Shown here piece after piece: positions 22,276-30,052 of a stretch of DNA of 31,109 bases. Position 1 is the stretch's first letter, and every line of letters starts with the position of its first letter. The stretch is from an uncultured Acetatifactor sp. GTDB lineage: Bacteria > Bacillota > Clostridia > Lachnospirales > Lachnospiraceae. Under the pieces are notes generated by a model, which worked only from the letters and a program-made list of their open reading frames with translations, did not search any database and was not told the DNA's origin. The DNA lies in contig CAJULV010000050.1 in the NCBI GenBank assembly GCA_910587555.1, positions 1 to 31,109 on the forward strand, read 5' to 3'. A program made the translations under genes and the position numbers.

Positions 22276-23421
22276 TCACTCCCGGCGGGGCGGCTTCGGA
22301 CCCATATACTGATAAAAATAGGCTTTCATCATGCCGTTGTAAATCTTGCGGTTTTTATCCGCTTTGCGGCCGATGTACTGTTCCGCGTTTTCGTAGGCGG
22401 AAATCAGGTACATGCTCCAGGAATCCAGGCTCCGAAACCTTTCCCCAATCATACGGTACAGCTCCGGCATCTGCCCCTTGTCGGGAAGCCGCTCGCCGTA
22501 GGGCGGGTTCGTGATGAGGAATCCGTATTTTTTCGGATGGCTGAGGTGGGCAAGCTCTCTTCTCTGGAAATGTATCATCCCCTCCACGCCCGCAGTTTTA
22601 GCGTTCTCCCGTGCAATATTTATCATTTTATCATCTATATCATATCCCTGGATATCCGGCTTCACGCTCAGATCCACCAGGTCACGGGCTTCCGCTCTCG
22701 CCTCCTGCCACAGCGCCTTTCCCACCACATGTTCCCATCCCTCCGCCGTGAAACCGCGTTTCATACCCGGCGCCATATTCGCCGCCATCATGGCCGCTTC
22801 GATGGGAAAAGTGCCGCTGCCGCAAAAAGGGTCCACCAGAATGCGCTCCCTGTTCCAGGGGGTCAGCATAATCAGGGCTGCCGCCAGATTCTCCGCAATG
22901 GGCGCCTGGGCTACCAGCTTCCGGTATCCCCGTTTGTGAAGGGAATCTCCCGTACTGTCCAGCCCCACTGTCACCTGGTCCTTCATCAGGAACACCCGCA
23001 CCGGAAAGTTCGCCCCCTCTTCGGAAAACCAGTTTACATGGTAAATGCCCTTCAGGCGTTCCACCATTGCTTTCTTCATAACCGACTGAATATCGGAAGG
23101 GCTGAACAGCTTCGATTTAATGCTGGCAGCCTTCGCCACCCAAAATTTCCCTTCCTTTGGTATGTAATCCTCCCAGGGAAGCGCTTTGGTCCCCTGAAAT
23201 AAGTCCTCAAAGCTTTCCGCGTGGAAGCTTCCTATTTTAATCAGGATGCGTTCCGCCGTACGAAGGAACAGGTTTCCACGGCACAGGGCTTCCTCGTCTC
23301 CCAGAAAGGTAACCCTTCCGTCAGCTACCTCCGTAATATCGTAGCCCAGCTTATCAATCTCCCGTTTCAGCACCGCCTCCAGCCCAAAGTGGCAGGGCGC
23401 GATCAATTCAAATTTTCTCAT
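22276..23421 (-). CDS. THUMP-domain class I RNA methyltransferase (RlmL N-half-like)
   Basis: A 381-residue enzyme that probably makes N2-methylguanine in 23S rRNA. Residues 1-150 are the ferredoxin-like/THUMP RNA-binding part (FELIAPCHFGLEAVLKREI opening). The Rossmann methyltransferase domain follows, with the SAM-binding motif DPFCGSGTFPIEAA (about 190-205) and the catalytic NPPYGERL (about 303-310). It corresponds to the first half of the E. coli two-domain RlmKL, as is usual in Firmicutes (YpsC-like). AGAGG precedes the ATG. It is separated from the Asn-rich gene upstream by a hairpin. Confidence 0.93.
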   Translation of the reverse strand: MRKFELIAPCHFGLEAVLKREIDKLGYDITEVADGRVTFLGDEEALCRGNLFLRTAERILIKIGSFHAESFEDLFQGTKALPWEDYIPKEGKFWVAKAASIKSKLFSPSDIQSVMKKAMVERLKGIYHVNWFSEEGANFPVRVFLMKDQVTVGLDSTGDSLHKRGYRKLVAQAPIAENLAAALIMLTPWNRERILVDPFCGSGTFPIEAAMMAANMAPGMKRGFTAEGWEHVVGKALWQEARAEARDLVDLSVKPDIQGYDIDDKMINIARENAKTAGVEGMIHFQRRELAHLSHPKKYGFLITNPPYGERLPDKGQMPELYRMIGERFRSLDSWSMYLISAYENAEQYIGRKADKNRKIYNGMMKAYFYQYMGPKPPRRE

Positions 23422-23442
23422 TTTATTCCTCTTAGTTTTCTA

Positions 23443-23476
23443 TGTAAATAGGGGGCACCGCTGCAGTGTCCCCTAT
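23443..23476 (-). terminator. Hairpin after the Asn/Gln-rich gene
   Basis: ATAGGGG-CAC arms (23448-23458 with 23466-23476) form a stem of about 11 bp with one mismatch on the minus strand, then TATTTA. It is a weak U-tract, so termination is probably partial. Confidence 0.5.
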
Positions 23477-23489
23477 TGCCAGAAGCATC

Positions 23490-23651
23490 TTAGTAGTTGT
23501 TGTTCTGGTTGTTCTGGTTCTTGCTCTGGTTGTTGTTCTGGTTCTTGCTGTTGTTCTGGTTATTCTGGTTCTTGCTGTTATTCTGATTCTGGCTGTTCTT
23601 GCAGTTTTCAGACTCATTTGTGCTGTTGTTGTACTTATTGTTGTTATCCAT
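23490..23651 (-). CDS. Small Asn/Gln/Lys/Ser-rich low-complexity protein
   Basis: A 53-residue protein starting MDNNNKYNNSTNESENCKN and continuing with near-repeats of NSKNQNNQN to the end (QNNQNNNY). Over half the residues are Asn or Gln. One Cys is present; no signal peptide or membrane span. GAGG lies seven bases before ATG 23651; the frame stays open upstream but that part looks non-coding. The composition recalls gamma-type spore storage proteins and prion-like tracts, but I cannot assign either. The codon repetition makes the complementary strand read as a long Val/Leu frame, which is an artefact. Confidence 0.6.
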   Translation of the reverse strand: MDNNNKYNNSTNESENCKNSQNQNNSKNQNNQNNSKNQNNNQSKNQNNQNNNY

Positions 23652-23842
23652 TTCTTTCCTCACATCCTGCCGCCTGCGCGGCTTCTGTCCGGAGCGGCAT
23701 TTTCCTGCTGCTCCCTGTTTATCGGTTACGAGAGTAGTATGGGATATCAGAGGAAAATTTATGCGTGAAAATGATGGAAAATTTATTTCTTTTACCCGTT
23801 CCGCGGAAGCCGCAGCCAAAATGATGCCGCCCTGTGCAGAAA

Positions 23843-24376
23843 TCATTCACGGAATATTTTTACTGCCAGCAGGACCAGCAAAATCGGAAGCAGAATCGGA
23901 AAAACGGCGGCAAGAAGAGAAAATACCGCACTCACCGCCAGCACTATAATCAGAAGCACCAGCAGAAGCCATGCCCATACCGGAACCTTTGCCAACAGGC
24001 TCAGGCGCCGCTCTCCCGGCTGCTCATAGGGCCGATATTCCTCACGCGCCTCATACCATGTGCCCGATCCGTCCTGCCCCTCATACCGGGTGTCCGCTCC
24101 ACCCTCCTGCTCCTCATACCAGCCGCCGGCAGTCCCCTGGCCTCCGTAACGGCCGCCTGTATATTCCGCCGACTGCCCGCCCCGGGTTTCCACAATGGTC
24201 CTGGCCAGCAGCCTGGGATCTCCCAGCCCTGCCATTACTTCCTCTTCCGCCGCGCCCTTGCGTATCTCTGTATTAATATAATCTTCGTAAAACTGCAGGT
24301 TCTCCACAACCTGCCCCGGAGGTATCTTCCCGTGCAGGGACATCCTCAATCGATCCAGAAATTCCTGTTTTGTCAT
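23843..24376 (-). CDS. DUF1700 family membrane protein
   Basis: A 177-residue protein. Residues 1-60 form the DUF1700 helical domain (MTKQEFLDRLRMSLHGKIP, then YEDYINTEIRKGAAEEEVMAGLGDP). The middle (about 65-120) is a Gly/Glu/Tyr-rich flexible linker with imperfect repeats (GGWYEEQEGG, YEGQDGSGTWYE). The C-terminus has a strongly hydrophobic membrane region (about 130-172). DUF1700 genes usually sit beside PadR-type regulators; none is present here. AAGGAG precedes the ATG. It starts 10 bp after the DUF6171 gene, so the two are cotranscribed. Confidence 0.85.
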   Translation of the reverse strand: MTKQEFLDRLRMSLHGKIPPGQVVENLQFYEDYINTEIRKGAAEEEVMAGLGDPRLLARTIVETRGGQSAEYTGGRYGGQGTAGGWYEEQEGGADTRYEGQDGSGTWYEAREEYRPYEQPGERRLSLLAKVPVWAWLLLVLLIIVLAVSAVFSLLAAVFPILLPILLVLLAVKIFRE

Positions 24377-24386
24377 ACAGCACTCC

Positions 24387-24689
24387 TTACTGACGGTTAT
24401 CTGTCGTTCCGCTTTCCGCCGCTTTCCATTTATTCCAGGGACAGCTCCTCTGTGCTACCGCCGCCCGCAGTTCCACATAGCATCCGCAGCTGCGGCACAT
24501 TCCCTCCGACAGCATATCACATTGCCTGCAGGACTCCAGCCTCTCTTCATACAGGGCCGCCGGCGCCTTGATGTCCTCATCCAGATTCGCGATATACTCC
24601 CTGAGCGTTCGGAAATATTCTTCCTGCCCCGCCATATCCCTGGTCAGGCATTTTCTGCATCTGCGCAGGGTTTCGGTATTCTCCCCCAT
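24387..24689 (-). CDS. DUF6171-type Cys-rich small protein
   Basis: A 100-residue cytoplasmic protein with nine cysteines in metal-site spacing: CRKC near residue 11, a helical stretch (YFRTLREYIANLDEDIKAP), then CRQC, CRSCGC and a final CPW. This is the DUF6171 pattern, a probable zinc-binding protein of unknown role. AGGAGG lies seven bases before the ATG. It is the first gene of a short operon with DUF1700, driven by the minus promoter at 24790-24818. Confidence 0.8.
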   Translation of the reverse strand: MGENTETLRRCRKCLTRDMAGQEEYFRTLREYIANLDEDIKAPAALYEERLESCRQCDMLSEGMCRSCGCYVELRAAVAQRSCPWNKWKAAESGTTDNRQ

Positions 24690-24789
24690 GGCTGCCCTCC
24701 TGCCCGGCGTTTTACCCTTTTATACGCTCTCTTTGCCTTCTTCCTGCTCTCTGTCAGGATTCCCTGACATTCTTCTATAATCATGGATT

Positions 24790-24818
24790 ATTATACTTTC
24801 TTTGTCTTGTAAAATCAA
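24790..24818 (-). promoter_or_regulatory. Promoter of the DUF6171/DUF1700 operon
   Basis: Minus-strand TTGATT (24818-24813) and TATAAT (24795-24790) are 17 bp apart, about 100 bp before the DUF6171 start. It is divergent from the tRNA-Arg promoter. Confidence 0.65.
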
Positions 24819-24879
24819 TGCAAACTTTCGAAAATGTATGTTGATAAAATATTAACAAAATAAAATTTCTAAAATTCAC

Positions 24880-24908
24880 TTGACATTTGAGATACCAGGG
24901 ATTATAAT
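24880..24908 (+). promoter_or_regulatory. Consensus promoter of tRNA-Arg
   Basis: TTGACA (24880-24885) and TATAAT (24903-24908) with a 17-bp spacer match the sigma-70/SigA consensus exactly. It is the strongest promoter visible in the window and fits a stable RNA gene. Confidence 0.92.
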
Positions 24909-24945
24909 GTAAAGCGTTGTAAGCAATGTATCTGTTAAATAAAAT

Positions 24946-25019
24946 GTGCGTTTAGCTCAGCTGGATAGAGCGTTTGGCTACGGACCAAAAGGTCGGGGGT
25001 TCGAATCCTCTAACGCACG
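24946..25019 (+). tRNA. tRNA-Arg (ACG)
   Basis: A complete cloverleaf: acceptor GTGCGTT pairing with AACGCAC plus discriminator G, D-arm AGCTCAGCTGGATAGAGC, anticodon stem TTTGG/CCAAA with loop CTACGGA (anticodon ACG, read as ICG after deamination), and T-arm with GGTTCGAATCC. CCA is not encoded. Confidence 0.95.
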
Positions 25020-25032
25020 CTGTATGACTGGA

Positions 25033-25060
25033 AGAATCAGGGTTCACCTGGTTCTTTTTC
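25033..25060 (+). terminator. Terminator of tRNA-Arg
   Basis: AGAATCAGG (25033-25041) pairs with CCTGGTTCT (25047-25055) with one U-G pair and a 5-nt loop, followed by a T-run. It lies 14 bp after the tRNA. Confidence 0.85.
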
Positions 25061-25366
25061 ATTTTCTTATCACGGCCTTCCGGCACGATTCCCTACATCC
25101 CGCCTTTCTGCCGCATTTACCCAGCAATTCTTTGGTACGCTTCTGGTACGCTTCCACCTTCCCCCGGAATCTATATCTTTACCTCGCTGCTGGACACGCC
25201 GGTGCTGTATCCGGCACGGAAAATCCGTCCTGCCGGGGACTGAGGTCAGAAAAGGGTCCACATCTCGCCAATAACAGGATGTCATTGACGAGATGGAGTC
25301 CCTCTTGAAAAATACCGGAATCATCCTCCCCATCGTACACCGTATCAGGAAAGTATCAGGAAAGTA
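25061..25366. other. Non-coding stretch with tandem 11-bp repeats, possible integration scar
   Basis: About 300 bp without a convincing gene. It contains two tandem copies of TGGTACGCTTC (25133-25143, 25144-25154), the terminator of the sialidase/aldolase gene (25250-25303), and the start of a three-copy 11-bp tandem GTATCAGGAAA (25342-25374). Short repeats of this period downstream of a tRNA are typical of integrase arm sites. No integrase is present. Confidence 0.45.
25250..25303 (-). terminator. Terminator of the sialidase/aldolase gene
   Basis: CATCTCGTCAAT and ATTGGCGAGATG (25295-25284 with 25272-25261, minus strand) make a 12-bp stem with one U-G pair. AGGG/CCCT flanks extend it and TTTTC follows. 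The U-G pair would be a C-A mismatch in the other strand, so it acts in the minus direction. Confidence 0.6.
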
Positions 25367-25374
25367 TCAGGAAA
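25342..25374. repeat. Three tandem 11-bp repeats (GTATCAGGAAA)
   Basis: Copies at 25342-25352, 25353-25363 and 25364-25374, the last with one changed base. The third copy overlaps the stop codon of the sialidase/aldolase gene. Confidence 0.85.
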
Positions 25375-27307
25375 ATGTCAGAAACTTCCGCTCCAGTTCC
25401 GTAAAATAAGCCCCTGTCAACTTCTCCATGTCCTCCACCGCCCGGACGCAGGATCCACACCACTCCCCTGCATTTTCCCGCCTGCAGAACGGGCCAATGG
25501 GAACGCCCCTTCTGCCCAGGGCGTATTTTGCGCTTCTGGGATAGCACTGTCTTTCGATATGGGCGGTTACCGTCATCAGCTGCTGCATCTGTTCCGCCTG
25601 CTGCCTGTCCTCATTCCAGTTTTTCATCATCCAGCGGTACAGCTCCGGATGGAAATTCAGCATAACGCCGCAGTGGCCGTGCCCGCCCATCTTCAGAAAA
25701 TCGTACATCAGGGATGAATCCGCATTGTAGATTTTCAGGGGCGTTCCCTTCACTGCCTCCAGTTTTTCCCGCAGGATATCCGGGCACAGGGACGTCTCCT
25801 TGTAGAAGGCAAAACGTCCCGTCCGGGCGCACCAGGCAACCAGTTCCGGCGAAAACAGCCTTTTGTAAGGTTTCGGGCATTCGTACAGCCCGAGGCTGAC
25901 ATCCGGCACTGCCTCCAGGACCTGCGCAATGACCTCCCTGATACGCGCCTCCCCCTCATACCGGTTAACAAAGGAATTGGTCAGCAGTACCGCAATATCC
26001 GCTCCCGCCGCTGCCGTCCGGCGCACGGAGGCAATCAGCGCTTCCGCCTCGGGCGCGTTTCCCCCCGGAATCTCCACATATGCGGTGGACGCCACGGGAA
26101 CCGCAGCCGCCTCCTTCACACAGGCCGTAATCTTCAGTCGTTCCTCCTCTGTGAGCAGGTCCATCTCGTTGGACAGGCATACGGCAAACAAACCTGCCGC
26201 CCCGTTGTCCAGATACCACCCGGTCAGTGCCCGCAGCCCATCGTAATCCACTTTCCCTTCCTCCGTAAAGGGCGTCAGCATCACCGGCCACAGCCCTTCC
26301 GGAATCCCGTCCTTCTCCTCCCGCTCCGGGAAGTGCAGCTGCCAGAAAGCAACGGTACGTCGTTTCCATGTATACGTAATATAAACATCATTTCCCTCGG
26401 CCACAATTGACGGATAGGAGAACTCAGCCCTCTCAATATTTGTCCTGCATGGTACATGATCCAGGATCTCCGGATTGCTCCAGTTCTCGCCGTTATCCTC
26501 CGACACGGAAAAAGCCATGGGGGAACGCGCCGCCCAGTTGCCGGAAACCGGGTTGTACACCAGCACCAACCTGCCGTCTGCCAGCCTTGCCACGTCGATA
26601 CCGCAGTTATTATTGGGCAGGGACGTCCTCTGTGCCGTACTCCAGGTCATTCCCCCGTCCTCGGAACGGCTTCTGTAAATTGCGCCCTCACTGCTTCGCA
26701 TCAACATATGTACGGTTCCCCGTTTATCCTGCCAGAGGGCCGGCTGAATCATACCGCTGCCCGAAAGCATCTTTCTGTCAAACGGCACATCGGCGCTGCG
26801 CAGCCACGTTCTTCCCCCGTCCTCCGAGCGGTCCGTAAAGCAGGACCAGCCGTTTTCCTCCGTGGAAGCCGGCGCCAGAACCGCCCCGTCCCCCAGGCGG
26901 ATACACTTGTTTTTCACCGGCCCTCTGCCGCCGAAATCCCCGGGCACCAGTTCCCGCCCTTCGCTCCAGGTCAGCCCGCTGTCCATGGATTCCTTCACAA
27001 AGGTCTGCCAGCGCGGGATTTCCTTTCCCACCTTATAAAACAGAAGCAGCCGCTCCCCATCCGCAAACAGGACCGGGTTCCAGCACGGCACCCCATCCGC
27101 ATCCGCCGCCTTCCGGGGTTCCTCCCATTCTCCCCCTTCCCTCCTGGCAAACCAGATTGCCACGTCCGGTGCCTTCTCATGTTCCCCGCCGAACCATGCC
27201 GCCCCCAGATTTCCGTCCGGCAGCACGCAGACAGTGGACGCGTGGCATTGACGGAATTTCGTCTCCGATTCAAATATGTGCTGATGATTCTTTACCTGAT
27301 ATTTCAC
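25367..27307 (-). CDS. Fusion of sialidase-fold (BNR_2) and DapA-family aldolase domains
   Basis: A 646-residue cytoplasmic protein (no signal peptide). Residues 1-330 are a six-blade sialidase-like propeller: CHASTVCVLPDGNLGAAWFG opening, four Asp-boxes (SMDSGLTW about 107, SEDGGRTW 161, SEDGGMTW 215, SEDNGENW 269) and the closing FSYPSIVAEGNDVYITYTW. Residues 335-646 are a DHDPS/N-acetylneuraminate-lyase-like barrel: GLWPVMLTPFTEEGKVDYD opening, the likely Tyr475 (LYECP) and Schiff-base Lys503 (FYKETS). The domains would fit release of a sugar acid followed by its aldol cleavage, but the substrate is unknown. AAGGAGG supports GTG 27307 or TTG 27310 as start. It lies downstream of a CUT1 transporter, beyond a terminator. 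Confidence 0.85.
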   Translation of the reverse strand: MKYQVKNHQHIFESETKFRQCHASTVCVLPDGNLGAAWFGGEHEKAPDVAIWFARREGGEWEEPRKAADADGVPCWNPVLFADGERLLLFYKVGKEIPRWQTFVKESMDSGLTWSEGRELVPGDFGGRGPVKNKCIRLGDGAVLAPASTEENGWSCFTDRSEDGGRTWLRSADVPFDRKMLSGSGMIQPALWQDKRGTVHMLMRSSEGAIYRSRSEDGGMTWSTAQRTSLPNNNCGIDVARLADGRLVLVYNPVSGNWAARSPMAFSVSEDNGENWSNPEILDHVPCRTNIERAEFSYPSIVAEGNDVYITYTWKRRTVAFWQLHFPEREEKDGIPEGLWPVMLTPFTEEGKVDYDGLRALTGWYLDNGAAGLFAVCLSNEMDLLTEEERLKITACVKEAAAVPVASTAYVEIPGGNAPEAEALIASVRRTAAAGADIAVLLTNSFVNRYEGEARIREVIAQVLEAVPDVSLGLYECPKPYKRLFSPELVAWCARTGRFAFYKETSLCPDILREKLEAVKGTPLKIYNADSSLMYDFLKMGGHGHCGVMLNFHPELYRWMMKNWNEDRQQAEQMQQLMTVTAHIERQCYPRSAKYALGRRGVPIGPFCRRENAGEWCGSCVRAVEDMEKLTGAYFTELERKFLTFS

Positions 27308-27359
27308 CAAATTTTTTACCTCCTTGCCTACCGGCAATCCCAACCGGAACCATATCCTT

Positions 27360-27387
27360 ATTTTAACATACCTTGCCCTGGTTGTAA
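27360..27387 (-). promoter_or_regulatory. Possible promoter of the sialidase/aldolase gene
   Basis: Minus-strand TTACAA (27387-27382) and TAAAAT (27365-27360) with a 16-bp spacer, about 50 bp before the start codon. It is a moderate match. Confidence 0.4.
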
Positions 27388-27448
27388 CAGCACTTTTCAG
27401 CGTATATACGAAAATCCGCCAAAAAATAACTTTTAATCACACTCTGGA

Positions 27449-27496
27449 AAAAAGGCTGCCGCAGCAGACCTGTTTGCGCCTGTGCACAGCCTTTTT
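27449..27496 (-). terminator. Terminator after the ABC transporter operon
   Basis: AAAAAGGCTG (27449-27458) pairs with CAGCCTTTTT (27487-27496) around a loop of about 28 nt. A-rich and T-rich flanks allow termination on either strand; the gene arrangement calls for the minus one. Confidence 0.75.
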
Positions 27497-27508
27497 GACT
27501 TCCCTACC

Positions 27509-29110
27509 TCACTTTACCCTGTCCAGTGCCGTATTGTAGATTTCTTCCAGTTGCTCTGCGCCGGCATCAATCAATTTCTGCTGAAGCGCAGGGAATTCCG
27601 ACATCGGTTGATTTCCCATGATAAACTGGTCAATTTCGGATTCCCAGATTGTATTAATCCGTGTATTAATTTCCACCACAATCTCGTTCTCCTCGTCCGT
27701 AAGCGGCGGATTTATTGCAGGTTCCCCCATGAAATCCCATCCTCCCCATGTCGCATACATATTCCGGGTTTCTTCCGACGTGAACACCGACTCTACGCTC
27801 TCGTCAATATACCTGGCAAGCCCCAGCTTACCACCGCCGAAAGAGCCGTAAAAGCTCCGTACCGGATCCGTGTCCTGATTGAAACGATCTACAATTTCCT
27901 GCTTCAGGACCATCTCCCCGCCTGTCCGGTCATATTGTATCCCTTCCGCACCATAGTTGGTCAAATCGGCGCCTTCATCGGAATACAGAAAATCCATCAG
28001 CTTGATTGCCGCTTCCACGTTAGGAGAATTGGCAGCTATTGTGGTTGCTCCCCTGTCATGTTTTTCATAGAAGAGTCCTCTCCTGGTTCCCGATTCGGTA
28101 TAGGGTATTTCAATGGGTCCAAATGCGGCGTTCTCATCCTCAGCCTGCAGCGCAATATTGAAATTCAGCGCAAAGGAAGGATTGTCAAAAAAGAAGGAGG
28201 AACGGCCGGATGCCAGTTTTTCCTGCCACTGGGCAGAGGACAGAATCGCATAATCCGGGTCCAGAATGCCGCCTTCATACAACCTGTTCATATAAGCAAC
28301 CACCGGTACAAATTCCTCATGTATCTGCCCATAGAGATACTTCCCGCCCTCTACATCCGGATCATAATAGATACCGTAGCCGCTGTTCATGGAATAGGCA
28401 AAACAGGTAAACAAATTACCGGTACCGTTACGGTTTGCCATGGGCCAGGTATCCGGATGTTTCTCCTTGATGGCCGCCAGGACATCATACAATTCGTCAA
28501 AGGTGGAAGGCGCATCCATTCCCGTCTCAGCCAGTAAATCCTGACGAATCATGGGCAGGCGTCCCATACGGTTCGTATAGCGGGACATTACGGGAATGTA
28601 GTATAATTTGTCATTCATATAAAGCTTTTTGAAATCCGGATTTTCCTCCAGAAGTGCTTTGAAATTGGGCATAATATCGAGATAGTCGCTGATTGGGGCA
28701 AAAATCCCGCTGGGTGCAAAATTCTGCACATCATATGTGTCATACAGGATATCCGGCATGTTGTTCGTGGCGAGCATTGTCTTCTGCTTTTCCGCGAAAT
28801 CAGCTCCCGGGATTGCTTCCACGATCAGCGTAATGCCCGTTCTCTTCTTAATTTCATCGACAATCAGGTTATCCACCGACATGGGCTGGTTCGGATTGTC
28901 TGCCCGAACCAAACGCAGCGTCACATCGCCGATCCAGGTGGAAGGCTTGCCCTCCTCTTCTTCGTCCGGCGTTTCGGAAGTCTGGCTGGCGCTTTCTCCT
29001 TCCGTTCCCGAGGCGGACTCCCCTGTCTTCCCTTCCCCTGAACAGGCTGTAAAGGTCAACATTGCAGTCAATAATAATGAAAGTACTCTCAATAGCTTGT
29101 TTCTCTTCAT
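27509..29110 (-). CDS. Sugar ABC transporter substrate-binding lipoprotein (CUT1)
   Basis: A 533-residue extracellular binding protein counted from ATG 29110 (AAAAGGAG upstream; a TTG further out is less likely). A lipoprotein signal ends LTFTAC, with Cys23 as the lipid-bearing residue, then a Ser/Glu-rich linker and the type of two-lobe fold seen in LplA-like binding proteins (VTLRLVRADNPNQPMSVDNL, then NMPDILYD). The length of about 530 is typical of the LplABC-like group, which imports oligosaccharides or complex sugars. It is the third gene of the operon after two permeases; no ATPase is encoded here, as is usual for CUT1 systems sharing an MsmX-type ATPase. Confidence 0.92.
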   Translation of the reverse strand: MKRNKLLRVLSLLLTAMLTFTACSGEGKTGESASGTEGESASQTSETPDEEEEGKPSTWIGDVTLRLVRADNPNQPMSVDNLIVDEIKKRTGITLIVEAIPGADFAEKQKTMLATNNMPDILYDTYDVQNFAPSGIFAPISDYLDIMPNFKALLEENPDFKKLYMNDKLYYIPVMSRYTNRMGRLPMIRQDLLAETGMDAPSTFDELYDVLAAIKEKHPDTWPMANRNGTGNLFTCFAYSMNSGYGIYYDPDVEGGKYLYGQIHEEFVPVVAYMNRLYEGGILDPDYAILSSAQWQEKLASGRSSFFFDNPSFALNFNIALQAEDENAAFGPIEIPYTESGTRRGLFYEKHDRGATTIAANSPNVEAAIKLMDFLYSDEGADLTNYGAEGIQYDRTGGEMVLKQEIVDRFNQDTDPVRSFYGSFGGGKLGLARYIDESVESVFTSEETRNMYATWGGWDFMGEPAINPPLTDEENEIVVEINTRINTIWESEIDQFIMGNQPMSEFPALQQKLIDAGAEQLEEIYNTALDRVK

Positions 29111-29164
29111 GGTTTTCTCCTTTTTCAATACATGGTTAACTGTTCATCCGCAAACGATATATTC

Positions 29165-30043
29165 TTATCCTTTAATGGATCCAATCATCACCCCTTTCAC
29201 AAAATACTTCTGCAGCAAAGGATATACGATGATAATCGGCAATGTGGCAACCATGATTACCGCGTATTTAATCGTTGTATCCACAATCAGGAAATCACTC
29301 CCGCTGCCGATCTCCATTGCACCGGACATCTGCCCCTGCACTACCATATTTCTCAGAATCGACTGGATGGGATACAGGTTCTTATCGTTTAAATACAGAA
29401 GCGCATTCATATAGGAATTCCAATGCCCAACTGCATAAAACAATGCCATCGTCGCCAGAATCGCCTTGGACAGCGGCAAGATAATCCGTGTCAATATACA
29501 CATTTCGCTGGCACCGTCCAATGCCGCGGATTCATGAAGCCCCTCCGGAATTTCCTGCAGAAAAGACCGCGTCACAATCATATTATAGGTTGACAGCGCC
29601 CCCGGTATCAGCATGGCCCACACCGTATCCACCATCCCCAGGCTATTGACCACTAAAAAGGTAGGAATCATCCCTCCTGAGAAAAACATGGTAAAGGTCA
29701 TCAGGCGCATCAGCCACTTTCTGCCGATCAGGTCTGGACGCGACAACGGATACGCGCACAAAAAGGTCATAATCAGGTTAATCAGTGTTCCCACCAGCGT
29801 ATAAAAGACGGAGTTTCGGAAACTGATCAATATATAGGGATCCTTCATAACCACTTCATAGGAAGCCAGCGTGATATTCTTTGGCAGCAGGGTAACCGCT
29901 CCCCTCATGACATCCCTCCCGTCCGATATGGATGAGATGATGATCACATAAAACGGGTAAAAGCATGCCAGCGACAGCAATATCAGGAAAAATACATTTA
30001 CAAAATCAAAAATACGAGACCCCGGACTTCTTTTTATTTTCAT
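29165..30043 (-). CDS. Sugar ABC transporter permease (LplC/MsmG-type)
   Basis: A 292-residue inner-membrane permease with six predicted spans. The cytoplasmic EAA loop is clear: LHESAALDGASEMCILTRIILPLSKAI (about residues 185-210 region), which contacts the ATPase. The N-terminus (RSPGSRIFDFVNVFFLILLSLACFYPFYVII) matches the carbohydrate permease family. It follows the other permease by 9 bp and precedes the binding-protein gene by 54 bp, so the three form one operon. Confidence 0.93.
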   Translation of the reverse strand: MKIKRSPGSRIFDFVNVFFLILLSLACFYPFYVIIISSISDGRDVMRGAVTLLPKNITLASYEVVMKDPYILISFRNSVFYTLVGTLINLIMTFLCAYPLSRPDLIGRKWLMRLMTFTMFFSGGMIPTFLVVNSLGMVDTVWAMLIPGALSTYNMIVTRSFLQEIPEGLHESAALDGASEMCILTRIILPLSKAILATMALFYAVGHWNSYMNALLYLNDKNLYPIQSILRNMVVQGQMSGAMEIGSGSDFLIVDTTIKYAVIMVATLPIIIVYPLLQKYFVKGVMIGSIKG

Positions 30044-30052
30044 AACCCCTCC

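Noticed and set aside
23494..23600. CRISPR-like repeated array
   Set aside because: The repetition is imperfect, in frame and encodes the Asn/Gln-rich protein. There are no unique spacers and no cas genes.
23466..23768. Very hydrophobic Val/Leu-rich plus-strand frame, possible membrane peptide
   Set aside because: It is the complement of the Asn/Gln-rich repeat gene. Antisense of AAC/CAG codons reads as GTT/CTG.
25070..25333. 87-codon minus-strand frame after tRNA-Arg
   Set aside because: No ribosome site, overlaps a terminator hairpin, and residues show no domain pattern.
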